Below, in pieces: positions 49,865 through 62,807 of a stretch of 64,000 nt of DNA. This stretch comes from Microplitis mediator (lineage: Eukaryota; Arthropoda; Insecta; Hymenoptera; Braconidae): NCBI RefSeq assembly GCF_029852145.1, contig NC_079974.1, positions 19,508,082 to 19,572,081 of the forward strand, written 5' to 3'. A program made the position numbers and the translations under genes. The notes beneath the pieces are model-generated. The model was not told where the DNA came from. It searched no databases and was given only the letters and a program-made list of their open reading frames with translations. Each line of letters opens with the position of its first letter. The first letter of the stretch is position 1.

Positions 49865-50271
49865 TAAATTTAATTATCTAAATTTATTAATTAATTTCAA
49901 TAAATAATAAATTTTAAAATCAATTTTCAAAATTAATTTTCAGTTCATGGTCACAGTTCACTGACCTTCATATGTAAAGACTCGAGTATGCTAATCCATA
50001 GGTATAGTAGATAAAATACACATACATGGTATACATATACAATATGTACTAACATAAGAATAGTACGAAATACATTTACACTTTGGACACCGACATCGGT
50101 TCCATTGGTTTATGTCACGGGTAACTATGCGCGGTCGCAATGTTCTGCAGTAAAAATGCAGCCCAATCATTATACCAACTTCAATAATCATTAATTCCGA
50201 GTTTATTTATTTATAATTATTTTTAATTACCACCCTAATTACATCACACCTTTCCCAATCTACACAACATC

Positions 50272-53200
50272 ATGGTAAGTCGGCATATGCCTTTTTAAAT
50301 ATTAAATCCTTTGCTCGATTCCATAACCTACATAAACTTATTGACATTTTCCACGCAAATTAAATTTAAATATTTTTTTATTTCCTGAACTAATTCATTA
50401 TAAATAATATGGTAACTGATTAATAATAATTAATTAAATAAGTTGTTGAGTGGACATTTACCTGAGTTTATGTTTTTTTAATTTTTAGCAAAAAGACGGA
50501 GTAAGATATCGCCCTGGCCGAATTGGCAGACCATTAGAGGAGGGCTACAATAATTTACCCAGCTCAATTAAAAGAAAATCTCCACTTTCAAATGGCACAC
50601 AACATCTTTTATTTGCGTTGACATTTTTTTTGTTAATATCGGTGACTGTAATAGTAATGGACAAGCATTTACCTGAAGGAAAACTGATTAAAAATGAGCA
50701 TAAGTACCCGGGTAAATTCATTGCCGAGAGGGCGAGAAACCACGTTGTCAATTTAACGTCACTGGGACCTAGAGTAGCCGGTAGTTATGCTAACGAAGTA
50801 CGGGCTGTCAATTACTTGACAGCTGTTATTAATGACACTATAAAACAAGCTAATGATAATCATAAAATAGTTATTGATGTTACTAAACATTCGGGTGCAT
50901 TTCCTCTTACCTTTTTGGATGGTATGACAAATGTTTATAGAAATGTACAGAATGTTATTGTTAAATTGGGCCCAAGAAGAGATCCAGAACACAGTTTACT
51001 CTTAAATTGTCATTTTGATTCATTTCCTGAGAGTCCTGGTGGATCTGATGATGGTGCTGCCTGTGCTGTTATGCTAGAAATTTTGAGAGTTTTAGCTACT
51101 AGCTCTAGATACCTTAGACACAATATTATATTTTTATTTAATGGAGCGGAAGAAAATTTACTACAGGTATTTTATATTTATTTATTTAAAGTTTTCCGCA
51201 ATTTTAAAAATTTTTAAATATTCGCGTTTTCACCGCGCGAATAACAAATGATCCAACAGTCTTACAATTTAATTATTGGACTCAGTTTTCTTTCTATTTT
51301 CCATTTCCATTCAAATTGACTTCTTGAATACCTTCAGAGACCCAACAAAAAAATTTAACAATTTTCAGTAGACAACTGATTCAAAATTTTTATTTCTGGG
51401 ACCGTTTTGTATAAATGACATTGAAGTATAGAATTTTTAAAAGTATTTTCTCTTAGATTCTTATTTAAGATATTGAATTTAATATTTGACAAAATTTCTG
51501 GAGAATCGATCAAATTACTGCCTTGAAAAAGGTCAAGTCTGTTACCACACGTCTTTCAAATAATTTCATGATCTCCATGTTGGCTTCACATCCTCAGCAC
51601 TTGACTCTACACCTTTTCTCTTCCTTATATTATTATATAGTATATTACACTACAAGGGCAGAAAGTTGAGATTCCTGCACTGCGTGTCATGATGCCCGAG
51701 ACGAAGCTTTTTTCGCCTCGGGCATCAAGGCGCGCAGTTCAGGGCTCTCAAATTTCTGTCCGTGTAGTGTAATATACTACATCTGTTCATTTAATTAATC
51801 AATGATATATTTATTTAGGCATCTCATGGATTTATAACCCAACATCCATGGGCTAAAGAAGTAAAAGCTTTTATTAATATAGAAGCATGTGGTGCAGGTG
51901 GACGAGAATTATTATTTCAAGCTGGTCCTGATAATCCATGGATTATTGAAGTATTAATTTGTTATACATTTAATTTAATCAATCAATAAATAAATAAATG
52001 AATACTTTAATTAACTAATAATTAAAACAGGTATATTCCAAAGAGGTTCCATTCCCATATGCTTCATCTCTAGCTCAAGAAATATTTCAAAGTGGAATTG
52101 TGCCAGGTGATACTGATTACCGAATATTTAGAGACTTTGGCAAAGTATCTGGTAATTATCTAATCTTATTATAACGAGTTATAAAAAAAATTGTATATAA
52201 TTATTTATTAATCGAATATTTAAAATAAATTTAAGGTGTTGACTTTGCGTGGACGACTAATGGCTACGTCTATCACACCAAGTTTGATTCAGTGGAACAA
52301 ATACCACTTGGAGCACTTCAGCGCACTGGTGATAATATACTCGCATTAACTCAGGGAATAGCTACAGGAAATTATTTAGGAAATCCATTATTGCAAGACC
52401 ACGATGGTAGTCTTGTGTTTTTTGATTTACTCGGAGCTTTTGTCATACGATGGCCCCAATTTATCGCCACTATTATAAATATTACCAGTATATTTATAGG
52501 AGCTTATTCAATATATTTGAATATGAAAGTCGCTCGTCAAGGTAATTTACGTTAAAATATTTTTTTACATTTTAATGATCAACGTTGATTAATTTATGAT
52601 ATTTTGAATTATTAGAGTTGAAAACTTCGACATATTTAAAGCAAATATTAATTTGCGTCTCAATAATCTGTGCCTCATGGATAATTTCAATGATGTCAGT
52701 AACATTCATTGCACTTATTCTTACAAAACTTGAGAAAGTCATGAGCTGGTACGCTAGACCAGCCTGGTTATTTTTTCTCTACGTTTGTCCGACACTTGCG
52801 GTATCTATGCTCTTTTTTATGTACGCAGCAAATCGACAAAAACAGGTAGTTAATTTATCTTCAATCTTCAGCAATCTGAGATAATATTCATATATGCAAA
52901 ATCTAATTACTATGATTAATTTCAGGTAATTAGTACACCTTGGACCTTGTATCAGTTATACAGTGATGCTTATAGTGTAATTTGGATGTCAGTATTGTTA
53001 GCTTGCATTTTATTAGAAATACGTTCAGGTTTTATACCATTACATTGGGTAATATTTCCAGCATTTGGTAATATTGTACGACATAATCTCTTTGAAAAAT
53101 GGAGAGGTAATATATTCAAATAAATTTATAATTTATTTAATTGAGGTAAAAGCCCCTACACCCGATCAGTATCATCAGTCGCTTCCCTGCTTAAAAAATC

Positions 53201-55885
53201 TCATTGAATCCAATAGATTCTCATAAATTCCCATAGAGATTTTATAAGAATGAATAAGTTCTATGAGTAGTGATATATTTATTTATTTATTTATTTATTC
53301 AAACGCCAATCGGCTTTATACATTAAGTTTACATACAAATAAATTTAAGCTTTAGGCGAAAAACATAAACATTTTATTAAAAATTAATTAAAATTAATTT
53401 CATTTCATTTACTATATAACTTTAACTTAGTAGCAGTATGGAAATAATATTTCTGAGAGTAATTATTACAAAAAGAAAAGATTACACTGTTCATCAGACT
53501 AGTTGTGATGGTTAGAAGTATCCGTTTAACCGATGACACAAACGATGTGCTCGGAGTGTCAAATAATTCGAGGTTTGAGCAATTATTGTTGACTAAATTA
53601 GCGATCCTATTTCTCGGGCTATTATATATATATTTTTTGGTAGTTTTAGTTGTCTATTAATCGGTTTGATCTTAAGTATAGACCTTATACATACATCTAT
53701 AGGAATCTATCGGATTTTTTAAGCAGGGTTACTTTAACTAATTAATGAGTTTTTATAATTTACATTAAAAAAAAAATTATCATGGCTATAATGCCCAGAA
53801 GGCCATTCTCAGACAGTGCCTCCCACTTTTTTAAAATATTCAATGACTTTCAATTGTAATCACTGTATTAAAAGTTTGATAATTAATTGAAAAAAGGGTA
53901 CACAGTTACAATTTTGATAAGACATAGATTTTTACAAAATTATTTCACTCCAATAAAAAGCGACCGGGTAATGGGTCTCTTACCTCATTTTTTATAAACA
54001 AAATGTAAATTATAAATTTATTTATTCACTGTTACAGATTGGAAATGGCTGTGTTATCAAGTAGGAATATTAAGTTTACCATACATGCAGTCATTTTATT
54101 TATCAATAGGCGCACTATATTTATTTATACCGATAATGGGCCGTATAGGCGCTGGTACCAATTCCGAAGTTATAATGGCTAACATGTTGTCAATATTATT
54201 CTGTTTCTTACTAAGTTTTACGGTTAATAATTTTTTTATTATTCAATTTATTACTACATTATAAAAATTAATTAAAATTAATTATTTTTCCAGATGCCAA
54301 TGGTAATATTAATTAAAAATGCTGGACGTGTAATAAGTGTGATGATAGGTTTATTTTATTTGTCAGTCGCAGTACTTATATTAACACCTCTAGGGTTTCC
54401 TTATAGCGGTGATGTTTCATCGCCTGCGCCCCAACGATTTATGATCGCGGTAAATATTTTGTTTCTTTTTTATTAGCACCGACAACTTTGATTCGAATTT
54501 ATTTTTATTTCTCATCATTATCCGAATACTTTTATTTATAATTTTATAATTACAGCATACTCAAAGACAGTATTATGATGTAGATGGTATGCTTAAATAT
54601 TCAGGAACTGGATATTGGTTAGTAGATTTAGATATGAATTCTCCTCATAGCGTTCAGTCAATGGTACCTGAAATAGGTGCTGTACTACCTACTAATTTAG
54701 ACTGCGAAGAGCAATTGTTCTGTGGGTTACCTTATCTCGTACCAGTTAGAAGATTTTTATGGTAAATCATACAAATATCACGTTACTAATTCCAAAAGGA
54801 CTACATTTTTATTCGCCCTTTTGGCTTTAGGGAACTTCCTAGAGAGCGTAAAATTTTTCTTTTCTTACAAATCGTTTTGGAGACTTATTTTAAAGCTCAA
54901 AATTAAAAAAAAAAATTTAATTCTAGAAGTCTACCAAACATATATAAGGCTTTTTATTTTTCCTTGCGGTACAGCTGGACTCCCGCTCCGTTACAACTTT
55001 TTACACTTATGCTACTTATATTAAAATATACAAAAAACAAAATCTCATCCTAAACTACACTCCTTTACATATCCATCCTTCTGTCCATCTTTCCACTCCC
55101 AGCACAGAAGAGAAAAAAAAACTTCCGCTACTCTTTTCCTATTTCCTTATCTTGCATCACCTGTCTCTCCCTTCATTTTTCCAGATCTATCACTGACTTT
55201 TCTCCTTGCCGTCCCCACCTATCACTTCTCTCATCTCCTGCCACCCTGTCTGCTAAAAAATAGGCAATGAAAAAAAAACCATACGCCCTTTTGGCATTAA
55301 GAAGTTTCCTGAAGTCAAAAGAGCGAATAAAAATATGAGTTCTTCTGGAATCGGTAACACGATTTAAGCAGTAATTTATAACATAGTATTTAATAATTAA
55401 ATTATTAATTCGGTATTTATAATTATTTAAGGAAAACAAGTTGGATACCTGGACCAGCTCCCACAATTAAAATTCCCACTCAATTGGAATTGGTGTCAAA
55501 AATATCAAGAAAAGATACGACAACTTTAACGTTTAATATAACTGGTCCGGATCATATAGGAATTATTTTATCGCCTTATCCAGGAGTGCATTTAAAACAG
55601 TGGAATGTTGTTGGCGGTGATCCACTAGCATGTCCCTCGTGGAATGATCGTGAAGTTTACTTTATTTATTACGCTTGTTCATCCGACTGTGTTCCTTATA
55701 ATTTTTCAATAGTCCTTCAAGCTCCCGAAAATTATAAAGAACCCGTATTAACTATTGCCTTAGCCGGGCACTTTTTGCACGGAGAAAATCAAAAGTCTCA
55801 AAAGTTTGAAAAATTCCTAAAACAGTTCCCATCATGGACAGTAATCACGCCATGGACTGCGTCTTATACTTCATGGGAATTTTAA
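50272..55885 (+). CDS. ERMP1: ERMP1-like endoplasmic reticulum M28 metallopeptidase, 883 aa
   Basis: Eleven exons: 50272-50274, 50489-51166, 51819-51950, 52031-52151, 52236-52541, 52616-52845, 52926-53106, 54038-54222, 54294-54449, 54556-54761 and 55432-55885. They sum to 884 codons with every phase consistent. A cytosolic tail is followed by a transmembrane segment (residues ~43-62, [19 protein letters not shown]) and the luminal M28 zinc peptidase. Candidate zinc and catalytic residues are H176 (NCHFDSF), D188/D189 (GGSDDGAA), E222/E223 (NGAEENLL), E249 ([10 protein letters not shown]) and H325 (YHTKFD). About seven further hydrophobic segments follow, then a luminal C-terminal domain ending TSWEF. 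Length and layout fit ERMP1/Felix-ina family proteins, which act in the ER membrane. The initiator Met is alone on exon 1. Introns 2, 7 and 10 are enlarged by repeats. No link to the ZT cluster is implied beyond position. Confidence 0.92.
51637..51780. repeat. Compact GC-containing foldback in ERMP1 intron 2
   Basis: TAGTATATTACACTAC...GGGCAGAAA at the left mirrors TTTCTGTCCGTGTAGTGTAATATACTA at the right. An inner stem GATGCCCGAG / CTCGGGCATC surrounds ACGAAGCTTTTTTCGC. It is about 145 bp with no ORF, and much richer in GC than the intron around it. Confidence 0.7.
53185..53728. repeat. CCCTGCTT-ended inverted-repeat element in ERMP1 intron 7
   Basis: CCCTGCTTAAAAAATCTCAT (53185) and the reverse complement of the right end, CCCTGCTTAAAAAATCCGAT, continue to pair through ATAGATTC. 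It encloses a probable retrotransposon remnant. Confidence 0.55.
53271..53640 (-). mobile_element. Probable non-LTR retrotransposon 3' remnant
   Basis: On the minus strand a decayed coding-like stretch runs into a 3' tail. It ends GCCGATTGGCGTTTG followed by (AATA)n, the (ATTT)n run at 53275-53300 on the plus strand. The short A-rich tetranucleotide tail and lack of terminal repeats suggest the 3' end of a CR1/Jockey-type element. No conserved reverse transcriptase motif is present, so this is tentative. Confidence 0.35.
54779..55362. repeat. Inverted-repeat element in ERMP1 intron 10
   Basis: 54779-54847 (CGTTACTAATTCC..., ATTTTTATTCGCCCTTTTGG) pairs with the reverse complement of 55301-55362 (ATTTTTATTCGCTCTTTTGA). 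About 450 bp of C-rich unrelated sequence lies between. Open frames in it are not genes. Confidence 0.6.
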
Positions 55886-55941
55886 ACGTGATTTATTTAT
55901 TTATTCAGTACTTTTAATTTTAAAAAAATACAAAGAGATAA

Positions 55942-55947
55942 AATAAA
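55942..55947 (+). terminator. Candidate poly(A) signal of ERMP1
   Basis: AATAAA 57 bp after the stop codon. Confidence 0.4.
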
Positions 55948-56644
55948 GAGAATAGAATTATAGAATTTTCGATACAATGGTTATTGTATTAAGTGATATT
56001 TAAAATTTATAAGTAACAAAAGAATTAAAATTAATAATTTAATAATATACAGACATAAAAAGCACACTTAGACGGCCTAGATTAATTAGTATTTCAATAT
56101 TAATGTAAAGTGACATTTTGTCTGTAATATTTACTATAAATATTTACACAATTTTTTACTAGAACCATCTTTACTAAATGGTAAATTTAAAATAATTAAA
56201 ATTTAAACTTTTTCAATAGGTATTATAATAAAAATTTTCTTATTAAAAATTACAAACTCGTTAACGTATAGTTAACAAACGTATGACGAGTTAATTAGCC
56301 TGCAAAATGTGCCGTATTAATATTTATATAAATTTACTAGTATATTGAATTGACCAAAAAAAGGTTTAAAAAAAAAAAGTAAAAGTAATTTTTTTTTAGT
56401 ACTTTAAAATTCGTGATAGACACCAAACGATAATAATTATTATAAATAATAATATAACACAAGTGCTGCAATAGGTTTTAGTATAATTATATTAATAATA
56501 ATATTAATATTAGCTTCAGATTAAATTTTTACTGACTTCTTAATGCTCCAAATAAAATTATCTCACCATCTCGTGTAATGTCAAATAAAACTATTATATA
56601 TATTCGTAAAATAATTACGAAAAAAAAAATTAATTAAATTATTA

Positions 56645-56938
56645 CACTGTAAGAAATCGGGAGCGAATGCGGATTTTATTCCAATCTGAATTCACGGAGC
56701 TTTAAAAAAAATTACTCCGCATAAGGAGTCGATAGGGAGTTTGTTTATTCAACGGAGTGATTTCAGAAGGATCTGGATTTTATTTCAATCCACATTCACT
56801 CCAATTCGGAATTTTAATTTAAAAATAAATTCCCCTTGGAGTGAATTTCACTCCAAGGGAATTAAATAAATAAACAGTGACCGGCTCTGCAATCACTCCG
56901 GATTTAATCCGCATTCACTCCGAAATTTTTTTACGGTG
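56645..56938. mobile_element. MITE with GGAGTGAATG ends and TA duplication
   Basis: CACTGTAAGAAATCGGGAGC (left) and, inverted, CACCGTAAAAAAATTTCGGA (right) lie between TA dinucleotides at 56643-56644 and 56939-56940. The interior repeats ACTCCG-type phrases, and the element is largely palindromic. Confidence 0.65.
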
Positions 56939-58687
56939 TATTCTAAAAAATAAAATAGATACTGATCTATTTAATGCGCTTTCAGTACTCAATGTATTGA
57001 TGATTAAAATGAATTTTTTTTTAATTCATTTGAATATTTTTTTTATTATTATTAAATTTGTGATTAAATGAATTTACTGTGTTAATTAACTTTGGTATAT
57101 TTATTATTATTTTATTATAAATGATACATATCTTAGTTTTCTTAGATCATTTGTTGATTTTTTTTCTAATTAATATTTAATTATATCTATTTATTATCGA
57201 CTATTAAACGATTTATATAACACGCTTGCAACGAATTATCGCTTAAAAAAACAAAGAGTATATACGTTAAAAAAAAAGTAAAATTGATTGATAATATAAA
57301 TTTATTACGTGTAAATGAAAAAATTTTTTATTGTGGCTTTGACGGAGTTTCACATTAATATTGTACTCTAATTGTTAAATTAAAAATATTGTTAATAATT
57401 CACAATAAAATTTAAATTGAATTATTTAAAAAAAAATTTTAAGTTAATTTTTTTTAATCATTATTAATTTATATGTGCAAATTATTACACAATATTTTAA
57501 TTGTTTTATAATTGTTTGTATAGAATTGTTTGTTGTTAAATATTTTACAGGCAAAGTAGGTCATTTAGTAGTACTATAGAAATTAAGTTCCTCTAATTTC
57601 CGGCTCCATCCGTTTGCGCATTTCAGTCACATAAAGAATTCAATTAAAATTGTTAAACTATCAACAATCTGCTAATTAAAAAAAAAAAAAGTTATTTATG
57701 TAATCGAGATTAAAATAAAAACAACCTTGTAATTTATTAAATAATTTCATTATTGGTATCGCCTGAAAAACTTTTTTCGTGCGATTTATAATTGTCAATT
57801 AAAAGAAATATAATTTATAAGTTTTTAAAAAAATTCGGCGGCTGGAATCGTCGATTTTGAAATAAAGTACAGGTTTCGTGTCTCATAACTCATAAGAAAT
57901 GCGTCAATATTGACGCACCGGTGTCCGGTAAGGTGAGACCGATTTCCTGGTCGTCGTCGTCGCGATTCGTCATATGTATATATATATCTACATATATATG
58001 TATACCTAACATTATATCTTTCTCACTATTGGTCTCTGAATGGAACAAAAACCCGACGAGAGTCGATCGCTGACGTTGCTCAAGTACACCACGTTCATTT
58101 TTCAGCACACAAGCTTTTTAAATTATACCGAAATATATTCAATTTTTTATTTAAACTACTCCCGAATTTCGTATCAGTGAATTTATAATATTTTTTTTTC
58201 AAGTCATACAAACATTCGTTATCTACCAAATTTTTTATTACAACAGAAGGTATGTATAAAGTAATTATAATAAAATTTTTCAGTTGACTAGAGTTTGAGA
58301 TACGGACAGTTTATATAAAATATTCCACAGGTGTAACTTTTAGTTACCACGTGAGTTTAAACTCGGGTTAATTATTCCCGGTTTAATTATTTATAATTAA
58401 CAGATACGTGTGATAATAAATCCATTTAAAAATAGTTTAGTGAAAATAAAAAATCATACTCTAGTTTGAGATTTTAATTAAATTATCATCGTGCTAATTG
58501 ATTATTAACTAAGCGCTACTAATTCGCCAGATATCAATTTACATCTCATTGGTATTTCTCTCAACTACATCATAAATTCGTCTTTTATTAATATTTAAGT
58601 CTTTTATATATTTAAATAAATTAATTTCAGTAATTAATATTTTTAATCGCGAATTAATTAAAAAGTAAAAGTTTTCTTTAATGCTTA

Positions 58688-59345
58688 CGCTGTAAAAAAT
58701 TACAGATTTTATTTCAATCCGAATTCACTCGGAGTTTTTAAAAAATTACTCCGCATACGGAGTAAATAGGGAGTTTATATTTTCAGCAGAGTGATCTGGA
58801 GTTTATTTCACTCCGAGGAGATTAAATAAATAAACAGTCATCCGCTCTGCATTTACTCCATATTTACTCTGCATTCACTCCGCAAATTTTTTAGTCAGGT
58901 CTGGATTTTATTTCTATTCGCATTCACTCCAATTCGGAGTTTTAATATTAAAATAAACTCTTTCTAGGAGTAAATATTACTCCGAACCGGATCTTTCATT
59001 TTAAATTGAACTCCCTTTCAAAGTAAATTTTACTCCGAGGGGATTAAATAAATAAACAGTCATCCGCTCTGCATTTACTCCATATTTACTCTGCATTCAC
59101 TCCGTGAAATTTTTACAGTCAGGTCTGGAGTTTATTTCAATTCGCATTCACTCCAATTCGGAGTTTTAATATTAAAATAAACTCTTTCTAGGAGTAAATT
59201 TTACTCCAAACCGGATCTTTCATTTCAAATTAAACTCCCTTTCAAAGTGGATTTTACTCCGATGGGATTAAATAAATAAACAGTCATCCGCTCCGATTTA
59301 CTCCGGATTTTTACTCCCATTCACTCCGCAAATTTTTTACAGAAT
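58688..59345. repeat. Expanded relative of the GGAGTGAATG MITE, three ~223-bp internal repeats
   Basis: The termini resemble 56645-56938 (GCTGTAAAAAATTACAG ... CAAATTTTTTACAG). Internally, CAGTCATCCGCTC occurs at 58835, 59057 and 59281, and GTCAGGTCTGG at 58894 and 59118. This gives tandem units of 222-224 bp. Confidence 0.7.
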
Positions 59346-62299
59346 ACAACCCTAACAGTGTCTCTACTATTCTCATAAATTATCGATACATATATTTTTG
59401 CAATATTCAACATGCAAAATTAAATACTGTAAGAAAAGAATGTACTTGTTTGTCTGTCAATTAGCACGTTTGCAAGTTCTCGAGGTAATAATAAGAGAAC
59501 TGTCTCATTTACACGGCCTAAATTTTTAAAATAATATTTTTTCAGATGTTTTTTCTTCTTTACTCCGATCATTTTAAATTATCAATTATTACTGTCTATC
59601 ATTAAAATTATAATTTTTTAAAAATAATAATTACAAGTTGATATGAGTAATTATTTAATAATTCAATTAAAAACAGTAAGAAGTTCAATAAGTATTTATT
59701 TTAAAAATCAAATAGAACTTATCACTGCGCGTGCTCAATCTTAATGAGTCAGTGGTCGTTCAAATTTTAAAAGGACATGGAAAATAATAAAAATGATAAA
59801 TCAACGTTTTGTTTTTTTTTATTGATCACGTATCAATGATAAAAAGCGAAAACATTACTAGCTCCGTACCTCACGTTACATTACATTGCATTCTCACTTT
59901 TAAAATATAAACTCGATTTTTTTAAATTCTTATACTTTTACTTATTCGTCTTCGTGACACTCATGTATCCCATTTAACTGAATACATGAATATGTACGAA
60001 ATGTAAGCATATACATAATGTGTCCATGAATATTATATATATGTATATATATTTTGTCTTCGTCCATTACTCCCATTCACGCTTGTAACTTTTCTTTATC
60101 AGTTTTTCTTTTCTTTCTATTCTTCAGTATGATGTTTATTTATTTTATTTCGTCTCAACAACAATTAGTAACGGTTGTAAAAAGTTTTGTGTACAATAAG
60201 AAATAATAGTACAAAAGAAAAATATTTTATAAAAATTAAAAAAAAAATTCAACAAAACGAGAATAAAATTATTTTTTTACTTAGAAATTAAATGTTATAA
60301 AATATTTGAATTAAAAATTTGTTGAGTCTGCATTTAAAGACATTGGGCCGGATGAAGTTTATGTATATACATATATATATATTTATAAACGTTCCTTTTG
60401 GTAGTCACAAAACTTTTTATGGACATATGCGTGTGCCCTACGTGTTTAGCGTATTAATTAATTATTCTCTCGCCCTCTCGCTCTACCTGACACCGGTAAA
60501 TGTCCTAAACAATGTAACGATTCAACTCAACACTAGAGTTACTGTATGTTTAGCTCCTTCGACTTGAAGATGAACAGCTTTTAAAACAAGAAAAAATAAT
60601 CTGAAACGAGAAATGAAATGTAGTCTAATAGTTAAAAAAGTATCAAATAAATATTAATCATTGAAATAAAAAGTTAAATTTATAGATTTTATACTGTGCA
60701 GATTTTAAATGATTTTTTTTTTTTCTAAAAAATGTTTTCTTTAAAAAATTTAAAAGTTTAAATAATTATAAATAAATAAAAAAACGTCAATTGATCGATC
60801 AAGACAATAAATTCCTGATGAAGATGTGCATCGAATGACTAAGTATCTGTCTGATAAAAATATTTTTCAAGTAAAAAAGTTCAGTTTCTCATAAATTTTA
60901 GTGTTTCACAGAATGATTTTTATTAGCGGCTAGTTCATGTCAAGATAACTAATAATATAACGGCCCTAAATAAAGTCTTGTGTATGCAATGATGCGCATG
61001 ATGTCATCAATAGTCTTTGATGTACATATATAAACATATAAACACTTGGTATTTGTACCAAATACAAACACAGCGTGATTGGCATGATAAATTTGATGAC
61101 CTGGCCGATGCCACTGAGGCATCTTTAATTCTTCGCCATATCCGGTCGCAACACAAGACACCATCACCCACCTGCGAATAAGCATTTGATTCGCCACCGG
61201 AAGTCACGGACGAAAGTCCTCTTGGTTCCTCAATTCACGCGCGTGCTCATGGCTGCCATATATGCCCTTATCTTCATCAACTTTCTGCGAATTTTTTTTT
61301 CATGACCATCTAGAAGTAAATAATCATTCGATCCTTCATAAGTGAAGGAAAATTCTTCGGTAAAATAATATTTTGTTAAAGAATTTTTTTTTTAAAGGGT
61401 ACGTGGTGGAATCTTCATTAGCATGGCAACGGTACCAAGAGAAAGAAGAAGCTAATGAAGACGATGAACAAGAGGAGGAAGAGGAAGAAATGAGGGAGGA
61501 GTTAAAGAATAAGAAAGGCTCAAGTCTTAGGAAGAGCAGTAGACACTATAAGTAGTTGGCAATGATCGTATACCATACGTAGTGTAGTAGCTGAAAAAAA
61601 GATAGAATCATTTAGACATTCCTCCCTCTCTTCAGTATTGTGTGGTAACAAACGGGTAGTCTCGTTGTCTGGTATCGCTTCTTCTCAACATTAGTCTTCA
61701 CGACACCCGCATCGTCAGTTCTTCAGCAACTCTTGAATCGAACTTAAACAAACGTGCGCTCGTGATTTAAATTATTCATTGATCATTTATTTATTTATTT
61801 TCTAAGTCAATGTATTTTTAATTTATTTAAATAATATTACGTGGTTATATTTACCTTTTTTTGTATTTACTATAAGTAGTTTATTTAAATTTTTAAAATA
61901 ATTGTATTTTTTTTTTTACTTCTTAGATTGTTACAGGCTTTAAAAATACCATTGGTTTAACTGATTTTTTTTTATTTAATATTTCCACCTGACACATTGA
62001 AAACCAGCGAGGTCATCAATTTATCAAGAGACGACTGGTAGTTGGCTGAAAGCAAAATATAAGTGTCAAGTTGCAATATCACTACACCACGGAATTACGA
62101 ATTAGATTAAGTACGAGCTACTGACTTATTACCAGTGTATTGTGTTTCAGAGTAACTATGGGTGGTCACAATAAAATCAAATATTTTTTAAATAATTTAT
62201 CGTTTTTTAAGATAATGGGATTTAATTATTAAAGATAATAAAGTTAGCAAGCATCTGAAAATTTTTAAAACTCTGAAATATTAAATAAAAATTTTTATA

Positions 62300-62617
62300 C
62301 ACTAATGCAAAAAATTAAAGGAGCAGAAAAATTTTATAAATTTTTTAGTGATTTTTGGAAGGCTGTAACTTGGTGAAAAATGTTCGTATCGAGATTTTAA
62401 AAAAAGCATTTTACAGCTTGAAATCTCTAGTTTTGGTGCATTTTTTTCAAAATTTTTTAAAAGCTCCGATTATTGCGCAAACATGAGAAATACTGCGAGA
62501 CAAAAAATTTCTAAATTTTTTTTCTCGATACGATCATTTTTCACCAAGTCACAGTCTTCCAAAAATCACTAAAGAATTTATAAAATTTTTCTGCTCCTTT
62601 AATTTTTTGTATTAGTG
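62300..62617. mobile_element. Palindromic Tc1/mariner-type MITE
   Basis: CACTAATGCAAAAAATTAAA (left) and the reverse complement of the right end, CACTAATACAAAAAATTAAA, pair over about 85 bp. The element is flanked by TA at 62298-62299 and 62618-62619. TA duplication and CACTNATGCA-type ends suit a mariner-derived MITE. A half copy lies at 38040-38163. Confidence 0.75.
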
Positions 62618-62621
62618 TAAA

Positions 62622-62756
62622 ATAAAAATAAAAAAATGCACGTTTAGAAAATTAAAAAATCAGTGCATGCATTTTTTTAAATTTTATTATTTTAATTATT
62701 TAATTTTTTTATATGCAATTAAAAAATTTTCGTATGTCTGCTACATTTATACTCAT
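62622..62756. repeat. Family-2 MITE remnant (right part)
   Basis: AAAATGCACG ... GTGCATGCATTTTTTT and the terminus GTCTGCTACATTTATACTCAT are retained. The left terminus is missing next to the mariner-type MITE. Confidence 0.5.
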
Positions 62757-62760
62757 AATT

Positions 62761-62802
<42 letters not shown>

Positions 62803-62807
62803 TAATA
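62757..62807. repeat. (AAT)n microsatellite
   Basis: About 15 consecutive AAT/TAA triplets. The poly-isoleucine frame on the minus strand is an artefact of it. Confidence 0.9.

Larger units (their letters stand above)
48368..50271. other. ZT5-ERMP1 intergenic region: cluster of MITEs
   Basis: No supported gene. Five alternating copies or fragments of two foldback families fill 48771-49864. 49930-50271 holds the likely ERMP1 promoter and 5'UTR, less AT-rich around 50090-50160. The short minus-strand frame at 49991-50191 has no recognisable features. Confidence 0.5.

Noticed and set aside
54722..55466. Frames in ERMP1 intron 10
   Set aside because: They fall inside an inverted-repeat element between two in-phase ERMP1 exons.
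57890..58108. 72-codon minus-strand frame
   Set aside because: Built from a GTC-repeat and TA-rich stretch. It lacks a domain; possibly promoter DNA.
61373..61555. Acidic Glu-rich 60-codon frame
   Set aside because: It starts at a non-ATG codon, has low complexity, and no flanking exon could be joined; GAA/GAG repeats produce it.
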